Under the pieces are notes generated by a model, which worked only from the letters and a program-made list of their open reading frames with translations, did not search any database and had not been told where the DNA came from. Below, in pieces: positions 8,561 to 17,229 of a DNA stretch of 64,000 bases; the first letter of the stretch is position 1, and each line of letters opens with the position of its first letter. This DNA comes from CAWBUW01 sp963792075. GTDB lineage: Bacteria > Chloroflexota > Anaerolineae > Anaerolineales > UBA4823. Position numbers and translations under genes: made by a program. The stretch covers positions 1,736,001-1,800,000 of the forward strand of contig CAWBUW010000012.1 of NCBI GenBank assembly GCA_963792075.1, given 5' to 3'.

Positions 8561-8995
8561 ATGCAATGGATTACTCGTTCGCACGTTCATGTAGACCGCA
8601 TCGCCTGCCCCTGGTTGATCACACGTTTTGTGGACAATGAGGCAGAGTTTTTGTTCGTCCCTGCAAGCCAGGTCGAGCAGGTGGTTAAAGAAACGGGGGC
8701 CATCCCCTTTGATGCACCCGGCGTGGAGCTGGGCCATCACGAAGGTCGCTGCTCATTCGAGGCAATTATCCTGAAGTACGGGCTGAAAGAGCCGGGGCTG
8801 CTGCGCCTGGCGCAGATCGTACACGCCGCGGATGTCTCCGAAGATATCGATAAGGACCCCATCGCCCGCGGCCTGGAAGCGATTGCTTCCGGGTACAGCC
8901 TGCGCTTCCCAGAAGACATGGAAAACCTGGAGCACCAGTTCGAGGTCTACGATGCGCTGTACGCCTGGTGCCGCTTGCAGGTAGCCAAGAAGTAG
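8561..8995 (+). CDS. ChrB-like (chromate resistance protein domain) protein
   Basis: A 144-residue protein carrying the stand-alone ChrB C-terminal domain. It shows WITRSHVHVDRIACPWLI, FDAPGVELGHHEGRCSFE and the conserved LRLAQIVHAADV block. In chromate operons ChrB is a chromate-sensing regulator, but the HTH part is absent here, so a regulatory role is unproven. The conserved His, Cys and Asp residues suggest a metal site. The ATG at 8561 is preceded by AAGGAG at good spacing. It sits between the DmeF exporter and the arsenic genes. Confidence 0.82.
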   Translation: MQWITRSHVHVDRIACPWLITRFVDNEAEFLFVPASQVEQVVKETGAIPFDAPGVELGHHEGRCSFEAIILKYGLKEPGLLRLAQIVHAADVSEDIDKDPIARGLEAIASGYSLRFPEDMENLEHQFEVYDALYAWCRLQVAKK

Positions 8996-9081
8996 ATCAT
9001 ACCTGATAAAAAAAGCGACATTCCCCTGCTCTTTGCCACGCGCAATCCCCCTCATTGCCAGGGGGGGCGGATACGAGGATC

Positions 9082-10200
9082 TTACCGCCGTTGTTCTGCT
9101 GCCATTTCTGGCGCCGCAGAAACTGCCCCGCCGTACAGGCGCTTCTGGAAATAAAACGCCACGTTTACCAGCCCGATCATCACCGGCACTTCTACCAGGG
9201 GTCCAATCACTGCGGCGAAAGCTGCTCCGCTGTTGATGCCGAATACAGCTACTGCGACCGCAATCGCCAGCTCAAAGTTATTGCTGGCTGCCGTGAACGA
9301 GAGCGTGGTGGTCTTCGCGTAGTCCGCCCCAAGGCGATGGCCCATCCAGAAGCTGACCAGGAACATCACCACGAAATAGATCAGCAAGGGGATAGCGATG
9401 CGCACCGCGTCGAGCGGAATTTGCACGATCAGGTTGCCTTTCAGGCTGAACATCACCACAATGGTGAACAGCAGGGCTATCAGGGTCAGCGGGCTGATCT
9501 TGGGGACAAATTCCTTGTGATACCACTCCTTGCCCTTCATGAGCACGAGAGCCAGGCGTGTGAAGAATCCTGCCAGGAAGGGGATGCCCAGGTAGATAAA
9601 GACACTTTTGGCAATTTCGCCGATTGTAATCTCCACTGTTGCACCGCTCATGCCGAACCAGGTGGGCAATACGGTGATGAACACATAAGCGTACACACTA
9701 TAAAATAGCACCTGAAAGATGCTGTTGAACGCCACCAGCCCGGCGGCGTATTCCGTATCGCCATGCGCCAGCTCGTTCCACACGATCACCATGGCGATGC
9801 AGCGTGCCAGGCCGATCATAATCAGTCCAGCCATGTACTCCGGGTAGCCGCGCAGGAAGATGATCGCCAGCGCGAACATCAGCACCGGTCCGATGATCCA
9901 GTTCTGGATCAGCGAGAGCGTTAACACCTTCTTGTTGCGGAATACATCCCCTAACTCCTCGTACTTTACTTTGGTAAATGGCGGGTACATCATCAGGATC
10001 AGCCCAATGGCGATCGGGATATTGGTCGTTCCCACTGAGACAGCGTTATTGAAACTTTTGACGCCTTCCGGGAACAAAAAGCCAATGACCACTCCCACTG
10101 CCATGGCCAGGAATATCCACAGCGTGAGGTAGCGGTCAAGGAACGAAAGTTTTTTACTCAGGCTTTGCGCCGGGGGTTGGGCTGTTGCAACGTTGGACAT
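9082..10200 (-). CDS. acr3: Arsenite efflux permease, ACR3 family
   Basis: A 372-residue inner-membrane carrier with about ten hydrophobic segments that exports arsenite. The ACR3 Cys motif GLARCIAMVIVWNELAHG and the conserved Glu segment FTAASNNFELAIAVAVAVF are both present. It is the last gene of the ars operon, 41 bases after arsC. With ArsA encoded upstream, the pump may be energised by ATP hydrolysis as well as membrane potential, although ACR3-ArsA coupling is less well established than ArsB-ArsA. Confidence 0.95.
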   Translation of the reverse strand: MSNVATAQPPAQSLSKKLSFLDRYLTLWIFLAMAVGVVIGFLFPEGVKSFNNAVSVGTTNIPIAIGLILMMYPPFTKVKYEELGDVFRNKKVLTLSLIQNWIIGPVLMFALAIIFLRGYPEYMAGLIMIGLARCIAMVIVWNELAHGDTEYAAGLVAFNSIFQVLFYSVYAYVFITVLPTWFGMSGATVEITIGEIAKSVFIYLGIPFLAGFFTRLALVLMKGKEWYHKEFVPKISPLTLIALLFTIVVMFSLKGNLIVQIPLDAVRIAIPLLIYFVVMFLVSFWMGHRLGADYAKTTTLSFTAASNNFELAIAVAVAVFGINSGAAFAAVIGPLVEVPVMIGLVNVAFYFQKRLYGGAVSAAPEMAAEQRR

Positions 10201-10241
10201 AAGCGAGATCCTCCAGTGAAAAAAGATTGAGATTACTTGAA

Positions 10242-10661
10242 CTATTGATTGTGATCCTGTTGCATCGTTGCCAACAGGTTGATGATTTCTCGTTCCATAG
10301 CATCCCGAACTTTGCGGAAATCGTCCATTTCATCTGTCTTCGCGGGATCGGGAAAACTGCGATGGATACGCTTGCCTTTGCCCAACCAAACGGGGCATTC
10401 TTCGGCAGCCGAGTCGCAGACCGTGACTACCAGATCGAAATCTAAGCCTTGGAATTCATCGACCAGCTTCGAACGACCTGTATGCTGGATGCCAATTTCG
10501 GCAAGCGCTGCCAGCACTTTGGGGTGGACATAGCCCACCGGTTTTGTCCCCGCACTGACCGCTTCCCATTGATCGCCAAGGCGAGCATTGACGATGGCTT
10601 CTGCCATTTGTGAACGGCACGAGTTGCCAGTGCAGAGAAATAAAACTTTGCGTTTACTCAT
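10242..10661 (-). CDS. arsC: Thioredoxin-coupled arsenate reductase
   Basis: A 139-residue reductase of the low-molecular-weight phosphatase fold that converts arsenate to arsenite. The catalytic P-loop is CTGNSCRSQMAEA with Cys10, and the redox pair is Cys82 and Cys89 in VCDSAAEECPVW. This triad and numbering match the thioredoxin-dependent Staphylococcus/Bacillus ArsC type. The ATG at 10661 lies inside the end of arsA (8-base overlap), indicating translational coupling. Confidence 0.95.
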   Translation of the reverse strand: MSKRKVLFLCTGNSCRSQMAEAIVNARLGDQWEAVSAGTKPVGYVHPKVLAALAEIGIQHTGRSKLVDEFQGLDFDLVVTVCDSAAEECPVWLGKGKRIHRSFPDPAKTDEMDDFRKVRDAMEREIINLLATMQQDHNQ

Positions 10662-12528
10662 GCACAGCAGCAAGATTACGAGCGACCAAATCGCTTTGGT
10701 AAATCTGCTCGCCCAGTTCGGCCAGCATTGCCAGCCCCTTGATTTCCTGCGGCAGGAGGGGGATTTGCGCCAGCGGCACCTGGAAGCGTTCCGCAATCTC
10801 TGCCAGGTACTTTTCCTGCATGCCGCGGCGGGCGTGGGTGAAGGGAGTATCGGTCTGTTCCGCGGGGATGACCATGTTGGCCACCACCAGGCCTGGGTGG
10901 ATGCCAACCGTACCCAGTTCCTGCGCCGCGCGCCAGGCTTCAAGGACGGGCGTCGCTTCGGGATACATCACAAAAGCGAAAGTGCTTTGCTCTGGGTCAC
11001 CCATCATCTCGATGACTTTCCCAAAACGCTGTTTGGCGACGTCATCCGCGGCAGTCGCCTCCACCGAGGCGAATATCTTTACGTCAATCTGCTTGCTCCA
11101 ATCCACGGGCAGCTCCAGCAGGCGCAGCGTATGTCCGGTGGGGGCGGTGTCGAAGACGACTGCCTGCCATCCTTCTTGCGAGGCGTATTCGATGAATTTA
11201 TCGAAGGCAGCCATCTCTTCGGTGCAGGGTGAGTCCAGCTCCTCTGCCATCACCTGGATGGCCGATTCGGGTCGCCCGCGCCGGCGGGCGTCGGCCAGGA
11301 TGCGCGCCTTGTAAGTTTCGGCGGCAGCTTTCGGGTCAATCTTGACCGCCCACAGGTTGGGCTGCCCGCTGACGGGGCTGACCTCGTCTCCTATCGCGGT
11401 GTCCAGCACGTCCCCCAGGTGGGCGGCGGGATCGGTGGTGAGCAGCAGAGTCTTGTGCCCCTGCCGCGCCAGCCAGACGGCGGTAATGCACGAGGCAACG
11501 GTCTTACCCACGCCCCCTTTGCCGGCGAAGAACAGTGTGCGACGATGTCCGTTGGGCTGCAGGCGCGCTTGGATCGCACCGGAAGATGAAACGACCCTGG
11601 CTCCCGGTATCTCTCCTACCGGATAAAGAGTGAAAGCTGAGGCGCTCCCATCGAAGAAAATGCTCCCTACCTGGCGCAGTCTTTCCAAGCCCTTGATTTC
11701 ACCTGCCAGCAAGGACATACGCTGTTTGGAGTAGGGCAGGTCGGCTTCAATTTGCGCCAGGTAGCGCGCTTGCATTTGGGCGCGTGCGGCAAACAGCGGG
11801 TTCTGTGCGCCTTCGGGCGGGATGATGCCGTTGATGATCAAGCGAAAGTTGGCAATGTCCAATTTGCGTAATTCACTGATCGCGCGCAGTGTTTCCTTGA
11901 TCGAAATCGCCTCCGGGTGCAGCACAAAAACGAAGGCTGTCTGGGCGGTCTGGCGCATGGCGGCCAGGGCGCGCTCGTACTTGTGCTTGGCGTCCTGGAT
12001 GGCAGCGGCGGGGCCAAGGCAGGTTTGTCCGCTGCCGGCGCTGGCCGCGTCGATGGACTGGCTCCATTCGGCCGGCAGTTCCAGCAGCCGGATGGTGTGG
12101 CCGGTGGGAGCTGTGTCGAAGATGATCACATCAAAATCTGTACCGTGATCGGACGGCAAGTCCAGAAAATCGGTGAAGCGGTCAAAGGCAGCCACTTCCG
12201 CCGTGCAGGGGCCGCTCATCTGCTCTTCCATGACCTGAACCATCTGCGGGGGAAAAGCGGCGCGGATGGGCGCCATAGCGCGGTCAATGTACTCCTGGGT
12301 GGCTTTGTCAGGATCAATTTCCATGGCGGATAAATTGGGCACCCCTGTGATGGGCGTCACCTGGTGCCCGATGGCCTGCTCGAAGACATCCGCCAGGTTA
12401 GAGGCCGGGTCGGTGGTGACGATCAGCGTGCGTTTCCCTTCATCGGCATAGCGCACAGCGTGGGCGCAGGCCATGCTGGTCTTGCCCACGCCGCCTTTGC
12501 CGGAAAAGAAAATGAACTGTGTGGTCAT
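10654..12528 (-). CDS. arsA: Arsenite-translocating ATPase, tandem-domain ArsA
   Basis: A 624-residue soluble ATPase with two homologous halves, each with a deviant Walker A (GKGGVGKT near residues 10-17 and again near 338-345) and the switch motif DTAPTGHT. The three Cys residues that bind trivalent arsenic in ArsA appear to be conserved: SGPCTAEVAAFD and SGQTCLGP in the first half and DSPCTEEMAAFD in the second. It would energise the arsenite pump. It overlaps arsD by four bases and arsC by eight. Confidence 0.95.
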   Translation of the reverse strand: MTTQFIFFSGKGGVGKTSMACAHAVRYADEGKRTLIVTTDPASNLADVFEQAIGHQVTPITGVPNLSAMEIDPDKATQEYIDRAMAPIRAAFPPQMVQVMEEQMSGPCTAEVAAFDRFTDFLDLPSDHGTDFDVIIFDTAPTGHTIRLLELPAEWSQSIDAASAGSGQTCLGPAAAIQDAKHKYERALAAMRQTAQTAFVFVLHPEAISIKETLRAISELRKLDIANFRLIINGIIPPEGAQNPLFAARAQMQARYLAQIEADLPYSKQRMSLLAGEIKGLERLRQVGSIFFDGSASAFTLYPVGEIPGARVVSSSGAIQARLQPNGHRRTLFFAGKGGVGKTVASCITAVWLARQGHKTLLLTTDPAAHLGDVLDTAIGDEVSPVSGQPNLWAVKIDPKAAAETYKARILADARRRGRPESAIQVMAEELDSPCTEEMAAFDKFIEYASQEGWQAVVFDTAPTGHTLRLLELPVDWSKQIDVKIFASVEATAADDVAKQRFGKVIEMMGDPEQSTFAFVMYPEATPVLEAWRAAQELGTVGIHPGLVVANMVIPAEQTDTPFTHARRGMQEKYLAEIAERFQVPLAQIPLLPQEIKGLAMLAELGEQIYQSDLVARNLAAVHE

Positions 12529-12890
12529 GCTTTTGTCCCATTCAAGTGAGTTTTGATTTCGGCCAATGTAGGATATGCCCCGGCTTTGATGACCTTGCCA
12601 TGCACGACCGTGATGGGCAGCGCTTCCATCTGTTTTTCGTGTACCAGTTTCATCACCTCAACGTTGTCCAAAAAGGCATTCGGGTGGCTGGTCATCTGGT
12701 AGCGCTCGACGCGCAGGCTCTCGTGTTGGAGGGCGACTATCATCTCGCTCACATCCAGCAGAGTCTGGTCGAGGGTCGGCCCGCACAGCCCGGTGGGGCA
12801 GCACATGGGCGGGTCGAAGAATTCCACGTCCGCCGGGGCGGCTGAAACCGGCATGGCATCCAATAAGGGGACAAAATTGTTCGTATTCAT
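12525..12890 (-). CDS. arsD: Arsenic metallochaperone ArsD
   Basis: A 121-residue thioredoxin-fold protein that hands trivalent arsenic to ArsA. The vicinal Cys pair and third ligand are in MCCPTGLCGP (Cys30, Cys31, Cys36). An N-terminal extension of about 20 residues precedes the usual start of the family. I keep the first ATG because GGAG lies a few bases upstream; Met13 is the alternative. The stop overlaps the arsA start (ATGA), typical for arsD-arsA. Confidence 0.93.
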   Translation of the reverse strand: MNTNNFVPLLDAMPVSAAPADVEFFDPPMCCPTGLCGPTLDQTLLDVSEMIVALQHESLRVERYQMTSHPNAFLDNVEVMKLVHEKQMEALPITVVHGKVIKAGAYPTLAEIKTHLNGTKA

Positions 12891-12921
12891 TCAATCTCCG
12901 TTGAAGTGTTTTGGTAAAAAA

Positions 12922-13302
12922 CTACTCTTTGTTCACGAGATCCATGCGGACAAACTCACCCTGCGGGCCGCAGGTCAGGCGGCGGGGCTTGATTCGCTGT
13001 GGATCAAAAAAGACGCTCCAGGCCAGGTTGAGCGTATCAAGCGCCTGGCGATTGATCGAATAGTACATCCAGCGGGCGTCCACAGCGTCGCGTTCGACAT
13101 CGATCAGGCCAGCTTCGCGCAGCACACGCAGGTGGTGAGAAATCAGGTTCGGAGTCATTTGAAGGTGATCCCCCAATTCACAGTTGCACTGCACGCCTTC
13201 CATCAGCAGGTTGAAGATCAGCAAGCGGTTGGGCTCGGCCAACACTTTCAACTGTTCGGCTAAGGTCTTTAAATTCGTGGGAGGGGGGGCGATATCTGGC
13301 AT
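12922..13302 (-). CDS. arsR: ArsR-family arsenic-responsive repressor
   Basis: A winged-helix repressor of about 126-132 residues and first gene of the ars operon. The helix-turn-helix is around MTPNLISHHLRVLREAGLI, and the nearby VQCNCELGD pair of Cys resembles the arsenic site ELCVCDL of classical ArsR. A second Cys occurs near the C-terminus (LTCGPQG). I list the ATG at 13302. The ATG at 13320, six residues upstream, coincides with the predicted transcription start and the operator, so it could only be used on a leaderless message. Autoregulation is expected from the operator. Confidence 0.9.
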   Translation of the reverse strand: MPDIAPPPTNLKTLAEQLKVLAEPNRLLIFNLLMEGVQCNCELGDHLQMTPNLISHHLRVLREAGLIDVERDAVDARWMYYSINRQALDTLNLAWSVFFDPQRIKPRRLTCGPQGEFVRMDLVNKE

Positions 13303-13311
13303 GGATATTAT

Positions 13312-13355
13312 TTCAACCATTATTGAATTATATTTCTATGCACAAATCCTGTCAA
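13312..13355 (-). promoter_or_regulatory. ars operon promoter with overlapping ArsR-type operator
   Basis: On the minus strand TTGACA (13350-13355) and TATAAT (13327-13332) are separated by exactly 17 bp, a consensus sigma-70 promoter. Immediately downstream, the inverted repeat TTCAA-N6-TTGAA (13312-13327) spans the predicted start site and touches the -10 box, the expected position for an ArsR operator. Confidence 0.8.
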
Positions 13356-13397
13356 TAAGTAAACCCCAAAATCGCACGCCTTTCTTTAAGTCGGGGG

Positions 13398-13438
13398 CTG
13401 GGGTATGTGCGGGCGAAAAACGCCCGCACATACCCCAG
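13398..13438. repeat. Perfect palindrome, 18-bp arms, between arsR and merR
   Basis: Arms CTGGGGTATGTGCGGGCG and its complement flank an A5 loop. It is followed by a G/C-rich stretch (13449-13490) with inverted CCCCGC/GCGGGG repeats. The palindrome separates the divergent ars and merR promoters. Confidence 0.8.
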
Positions 13439-13539
13439 AATCCTCTTATTCCCCCGCCAGCGGGGCGGGGGCAGGGGGTGGGGATGGCTTCGCCTGCAGG
13501 GGTTTCTGACTTTAAGAAAACCCTGCCCAAAATCGGGCC

Positions 13540-13570
13540 TTGACATTCCATCTACTGGAAGGTGTACACT
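13540..13570 (+). promoter_or_regulatory. MerR-type promoter with 19-bp spacer
   Basis: TTGACA (13540-13545) and TACACT (13565-13570) are separated by 19 bp. The spacer contains the dyad TTCCA-N6-TGGAA (13546-13561). Long-spacer promoters with a dyad between the hexamers are the hallmark of MerR-activated, metal-responsive control, so this promoter is probably regulated by the MerR protein it drives. Confidence 0.75.
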
Positions 13571-13595
13571 TGACCTTGTTCTACGAGGAGTCGCC

Positions 13596-14009
13596 ATGAA
13601 AATCCAGGATTTATCACGCATAACAGGTGTATCTGCCAAGACGATTCGCTATTACGAAGAGATCGGTTTATTGCCTGCGCCAGCCCGAGCGGAGAACAAC
13701 TATCGCCAATACGGCGAGCAAGATGTGGAGCGCCTGCGCCTCGTCGCCGGAGCGAGACGCCTCGATCTCTCACTGGATGACATTCAAGAAATCCTGGCCT
13801 TGCGCGACCACCGTGAAGCGCCGTGCCGTGTCTTGCTTGAACGTATGGCGCAGAAGGCGGACGAAATTGCCGAGCGGATCCGCGCCCTGCAACAGACAGA
13901 AGACGAGTTGCGCGCCCTGCACGATTTGGGGATGACCTTCCCCATGGACGACGTGGAAGGCAAGCATTGCGTCTGTCACCTTGTGAGCGAACGTCCTATA
14001 AAAGGATAG
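13596..14009 (+). CDS. MerR-family metal-responsive regulator
   Basis: A 137-residue transcriptional regulator. The N-terminal winged helix is MKIQDLSRITGVSAKTIRYY, followed by the MerR dimerisation coiled coil. Candidate metal ligands are Cys in EAPCRVLL (about residue 78) and a C-terminal HCVC motif, an arrangement closer to the CadR/ZntR group than to mercury MerR. Start choice: ATG 13596 has AGGAG at proper spacing and follows the long-spacer promoter; longer in-frame starts would run back through the palindrome. It lies 16 bases before a metallochaperone gene, which is its likely target. Confidence 0.88.
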   Translation: MKIQDLSRITGVSAKTIRYYEEIGLLPAPARAENNYRQYGEQDVERLRLVAGARRLDLSLDDIQEILALRDHREAPCRVLLERMAQKADEIAERIRALQQTEDELRALHDLGMTFPMDDVEGKHCVCHLVSERPIKG

Positions 14010-14025
14010 AATCGAGAAGATTACC

Positions 14026-14535
14026 ATGACCGATTGTTGCTCTCTCCCCGAGGATGAAAAAGGTTCCCGGATCGAAATTTCGAATGTTCAAGTTCAAATA
14101 TCTGCACGCGCTGAAAACGCCTGCCCCACATGCGGCCAGAAGGGCAAATCCGTGGATGGATCGACGGTAAAATCCCTGTTATCCGTTTCGCTGAGGCAGG
14201 TCAAAAATACTCCCTATTTCTTCTGCCAGAACCACGCCTGTCCCACCGTGTATTTTTCAGACGACGGGCTGCAGACTTTTGGTAAGGATGAAGTCCGGGA
14301 GCGGGTGTATCAAAAAGAACCTGGCGCGGCTGATGTTTTTGTCTGTTATTGTTTTCGACATAAGCTGGGTGAAATCCGTGCCGCATCCCCAGAGGCTCGA
14401 CACGCTATTCTGGACGACATCAATGCGGGCGTTAAAGCAGGACAATGCGCCTGTGATTTGCGCAACCCGCAAGGCTCGTGCTGCCTGGGAAACGTGCGCG
14501 CCGTGGTGAGACAGGCGGAAAAGTTAATCGCTTAA
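14026..14535 (+). CDS. CopZ-like Cys-rich (putative iron-sulfur) metallochaperone
   Basis: A 169-residue cytosolic protein resembling the N-terminal zinc/[2Fe-2S] domain found in archaeal CopZ. Cys ligands occur in ACPTCG (33, 36), FFCQNHAC (67, 72) and CYCF (107, 109). Further Cys lie at the N-terminus (DCC, 4-5) and C-terminus (CAC 141-143, CC 152-153). The canonical C-terminal CopZ heavy-metal domain is absent. It is co-transcribed with the MerR regulator next to the arsenic genes. Which metal it carries is not evident. Confidence 0.75.
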   Translation: MTDCCSLPEDEKGSRIEISNVQVQISARAENACPTCGQKGKSVDGSTVKSLLSVSLRQVKNTPYFFCQNHACPTVYFSDDGLQTFGKDEVRERVYQKEPGAADVFVCYCFRHKLGEIRAASPEARHAILDDINAGVKAGQCACDLRNPQGSCCLGNVRAVVRQAEKLIA

Positions 14536-14614
14536 CATTGCCTCCAAAGTAGCTCACCGGTCGCCAAAGGCCTGGTCTGAAACGAGCGGTGTGCACTCGC
14601 GCAGCACCATCAAA

Positions 14615-15670
14615 CTAATCGAGGTCTTCTCGTGTGACTCCCTCGCATTCCAACACGAGATCAGCGCCATATGCCAGACCCGGCGTCTGAAATCCTGGGG
14701 GAGCGTTGCCGGCCAATACTTTTCGTGTTGCCGCCAGAGCTGCCCGCCCAGTCCAAACAACCCCGGCTTCTGGACCATGTAACCTCGATACAGCCCTTCG
14801 CCCCTGGTCGTCTTCCACCTCGCCCCACACATGTACAAAGGAGCGGGCGCGCTTGTCGGCCGTCGGACCTGGCTTCACCCCGCGCTTCAACAAGTTGCGC
14901 ACCACGGCCAGCTTAAATAAGGGACGCAGAGATTCAAACGCTGCCATCTGTTGGCGCACCGCTTTTGGCAACACGGAATAGTCTTCAATGTTGGGGATGC
15001 CTGTGCTGTAAAAGGCCGTAAAAACGTCGCCCCAGGTTAGCCGTGCAGCCTGTACAGGGCCCTGGCCAAAATCAATCAGGCGTGTTTTTGTGGCTTGCTG
15101 GGGAGATTCTAATCGCCCATTGCGGCGCACGCGGTTGCCATAGGGAATTAACTCGATTACGGTTCGCTGCGTCCCTGGTGGGAGACCCGCTGGACCTTCA
15201 GGCTTAAAGGCGAGCGTCAGGCGCGTGGCTGACGGCAAACGTTGCTTGAGATGCACAGCCAGACAATCGGTCGGCACCACATCGAAGCCTACCCCTGGCA
15301 GCAGCATGATCCCCCGCGCCCTGGCTTCTGCATCGCGGGCGGCAATGGCCTCGTAGACCGGTAATTCACCGGTCAAGTCCAGGTAATGAGTCCCGCTTCG
15401 CAAACAAGCCTCGACCATGGGTTTGGATGTATTGACATAAGGGCCAGCGCAGTGCAGCACTACGGCTACATCTTTGAGAGCCTGTTCGATCTTGTGCGGA
15501 TCACGCAAATCGAAAACCTTGTGTTCAACGCCTAATTCAGCCGCCATTTTTTCGAGTTTACCCGCATCTCGCCCCGCGAGAACAGGTCGAAGGCCGTACT
15601 CTATGGCCAGGCGAGAAATTGCATCACCTACAAAACCTGTAGCGCCATACAACAAGAAAGCTGACGACAT
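14615..15670 (-). CDS. Saccharopine dehydrogenase-family / trans-acting enoyl reductase-like oxidoreductase
   Basis: A 351-residue NAD(P)-dependent protein. The Rossmann motif GATGFVG is at residues 9-15, and GPYVNTSKPMVEACLRSGTHYLDLTGE is the saccharopine-dehydrogenase-like core. The C-terminal block PPGFQTPGLAYGADLVLE is typical of membrane-lipid-associated enoyl reductase homologues. The substrate is unknown; family members act on polyketide or lipid precursors rather than lysine. It is divergent from the NDH-2 gene and shares its intergenic control region. Confidence 0.82.
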   Translation of the reverse strand: MSSAFLLYGATGFVGDAISRLAIEYGLRPVLAGRDAGKLEKMAAELGVEHKVFDLRDPHKIEQALKDVAVVLHCAGPYVNTSKPMVEACLRSGTHYLDLTGELPVYEAIAARDAEARARGIMLLPGVGFDVVPTDCLAVHLKQRLPSATRLTLAFKPEGPAGLPPGTQRTVIELIPYGNRVRRNGRLESPQQATKTRLIDFGQGPVQAARLTWGDVFTAFYSTGIPNIEDYSVLPKAVRQQMAAFESLRPLFKLAVVRNLLKRGVKPGPTADKRARSFVHVWGEVEDDQGRRAVSRLHGPEAGVVWTGRAALAATRKVLAGNAPPGFQTPGLAYGADLVLECEGVTREDLD

Positions 15671-15743
15671 ATGTTTACCTCCTCTTGCATTTGCGAATGG
15701 ATATAGAAACCATTATAGCCTCCTTACTTTAATTGGGTAAACA

Positions 15744-15795
15744 TTGACAATATTGGTAATATATATGATAATGTGAGTATGTGAATATTATCACA
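15744..15795 (+). promoter_or_regulatory. ndh promoter with Rex-like operator
   Basis: TTGACA (15744-15749) and GATAAT (15767-15772) are spaced by 17 bp. Directly downstream, at 15780-15795, is TGTGAATATTATCACA. This matches the Rex consensus TGTGAA-N4-TTCACA with one mismatch, and also fits the CRP/FNR-like pattern TGTGA-N6-TCACA. The position over the transcription start suits a repressor. Confidence 0.6.
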
Positions 15796-15809
15796 AATGG
15801 AGGCACCGC

Positions 15810-17056
15810 ATGAGCGCAACACAATCTCGTAAAACAGTCGTCATTGTCGGGGCAGGTTTTGGAGGGCTGCGCCTGGCGCGCAGCTTGCGCCGCGCCCCGC
15901 TGAAGGTTGTCCTGGTGGACCGGCATAACTATCACCTGTTCCAACCTTTGCTGTACCAGGTGGCGACGGCGGGGCTGTCGCCGGCCGAGATCGCACACCC
16001 GGTGCGGGCGATCCTGCGCGGCCAGGCCAACCTGGAGTTCCGCCTGGCGGAGGCGCAGGGGGTGGATTTAACCGGCGCGAGCTGCGCACCTCTTCCGGCC
16101 CCCTGGCGTATGATTACCTGGTGCTGGCGATCGGCTCGCAGACCAGTTACTTCGGCCTGCAAAATGTAGCCCGGCACAGTTTTGGCCTGAAAGATATTCA
16201 TGAAGCCTCCGCCATCCGCGATCATATTCTGCGCCAGTTCGAGCTGGCTGCGCAAGAGAAAGACCCTCCGAAGCGCCGGGCGCAGCTCACCTTCGCAGTG
16301 GTGGGCGGCGGGCCGAGCGGCGTGGAGTTGGCGGGGGCGCTGGCGGAGCTGGCGCGGCTGGTCTTGCTGAAAGATTTCCCGTCTATCGATCTCAACGATG
16401 TGCGCGTGCTGCTGCTGGAAGCGACGACTACGCTCCTGGGCGTGTTCCCCGCCGACCTGCGGGAAGCTGCCGCCGAAACCTTGTGGCGCAAACACGTGGA
16501 GCTGCGTTTTGGCGCCGCGGTCAGCGATTACGATGGCGAGCTCATCACACTTCAAAGCGGCGAGGTGATCCCCGCAGAGACGATGATCTGGGCGGCAGGC
16601 GTGCGCGCCGAGGGCCTGGTAGACACGCTCGGCGTGCGCCAGGGCAAGCTGGGGCGGGTGGTCGTGCAGCCCACCTTGCAGCTCCCGGACTACCCGGAGG
16701 TCTTTGTGCTTGGGGACGCTGCCTACCTGGAAGAGGCGGGCCAACCCCTGCCGATGATGGCGCCGGTGGCGATGCAGCAGGCCGAGACGGTAGCCGTCAA
16801 TTTGATCCACCTGGAGTTTGGCGAGCCGCTGCAAGCGTTTGCTTTCAAAGACCCCGGTTCACTGGCAACGATTGGGCGCAACGAGGCGGTTGCCCGGCTG
16901 GGCACGCTGCATTTCCACGGATTTGTGGCCTGGGTGCTGTGGCTGGTGGTGCACCTGGTGCAGCTCATCGGGTTCCGCAACCGGCTGCTGGTGTTGATCA
17001 ACTGGGCCTGGGATTATTTCTTCTACGATCGCGCCGTACGCATCATCGAGAAATAA
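15810..17056 (+). CDS. Type II NADH dehydrogenase-like FAD oxidoreductase (frameshifted)
   Basis: Together the two reading frames encode a complete NDH-2-type flavoprotein of about 415 residues that would pass electrons from NADH to quinone at the membrane. The FAD motif is VVIVGAGFGGL near the N-terminus, with FQPLLYQVATAGL next, and the NAD-binding motif FAVVGGGPSGVELAGALAEL follows. The C-terminus has the hydrophobic patch typical of membrane-bound NDH-2. The frame breaks near position 16075: one base appears to be missing after GVDLTG, before RELRTSSGPLAYDYLVLAIG. Everything else is intact, so a sequencing error or a recent mutation are both possible. GGAGGC precedes the start. Confidence 0.82.
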
Positions 17057-17061
17057 TCCAA

Positions 17062-17111
17062 AAAAATGGGGGATGCGCCGGCGGCTCGCCGCCGGCGCAT
17101 CCCCCATTTTT
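17062..17111. repeat. Perfect palindrome, 24-bp arms, after ndh
   Basis: A-rich outer arm ends and a GGGGGATGCGCC inner arm close on a two-base loop. Read on the plus strand it is a GC-rich stem followed by T5, so it is the best terminator-like member of the palindrome set, placed six bases after the ndh stop. Confidence 0.85.
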
Positions 17112-17229
17112 CGAATCCATATTCTCTCCTCCCCTGCCGGGAAAAACGATTGTATAATTGCTTTGTGATGTTATTATGCGGATGAAGCCTGGATAATAAC
17201 CATAATAAAACCGAATTTGGAGGAAACCA

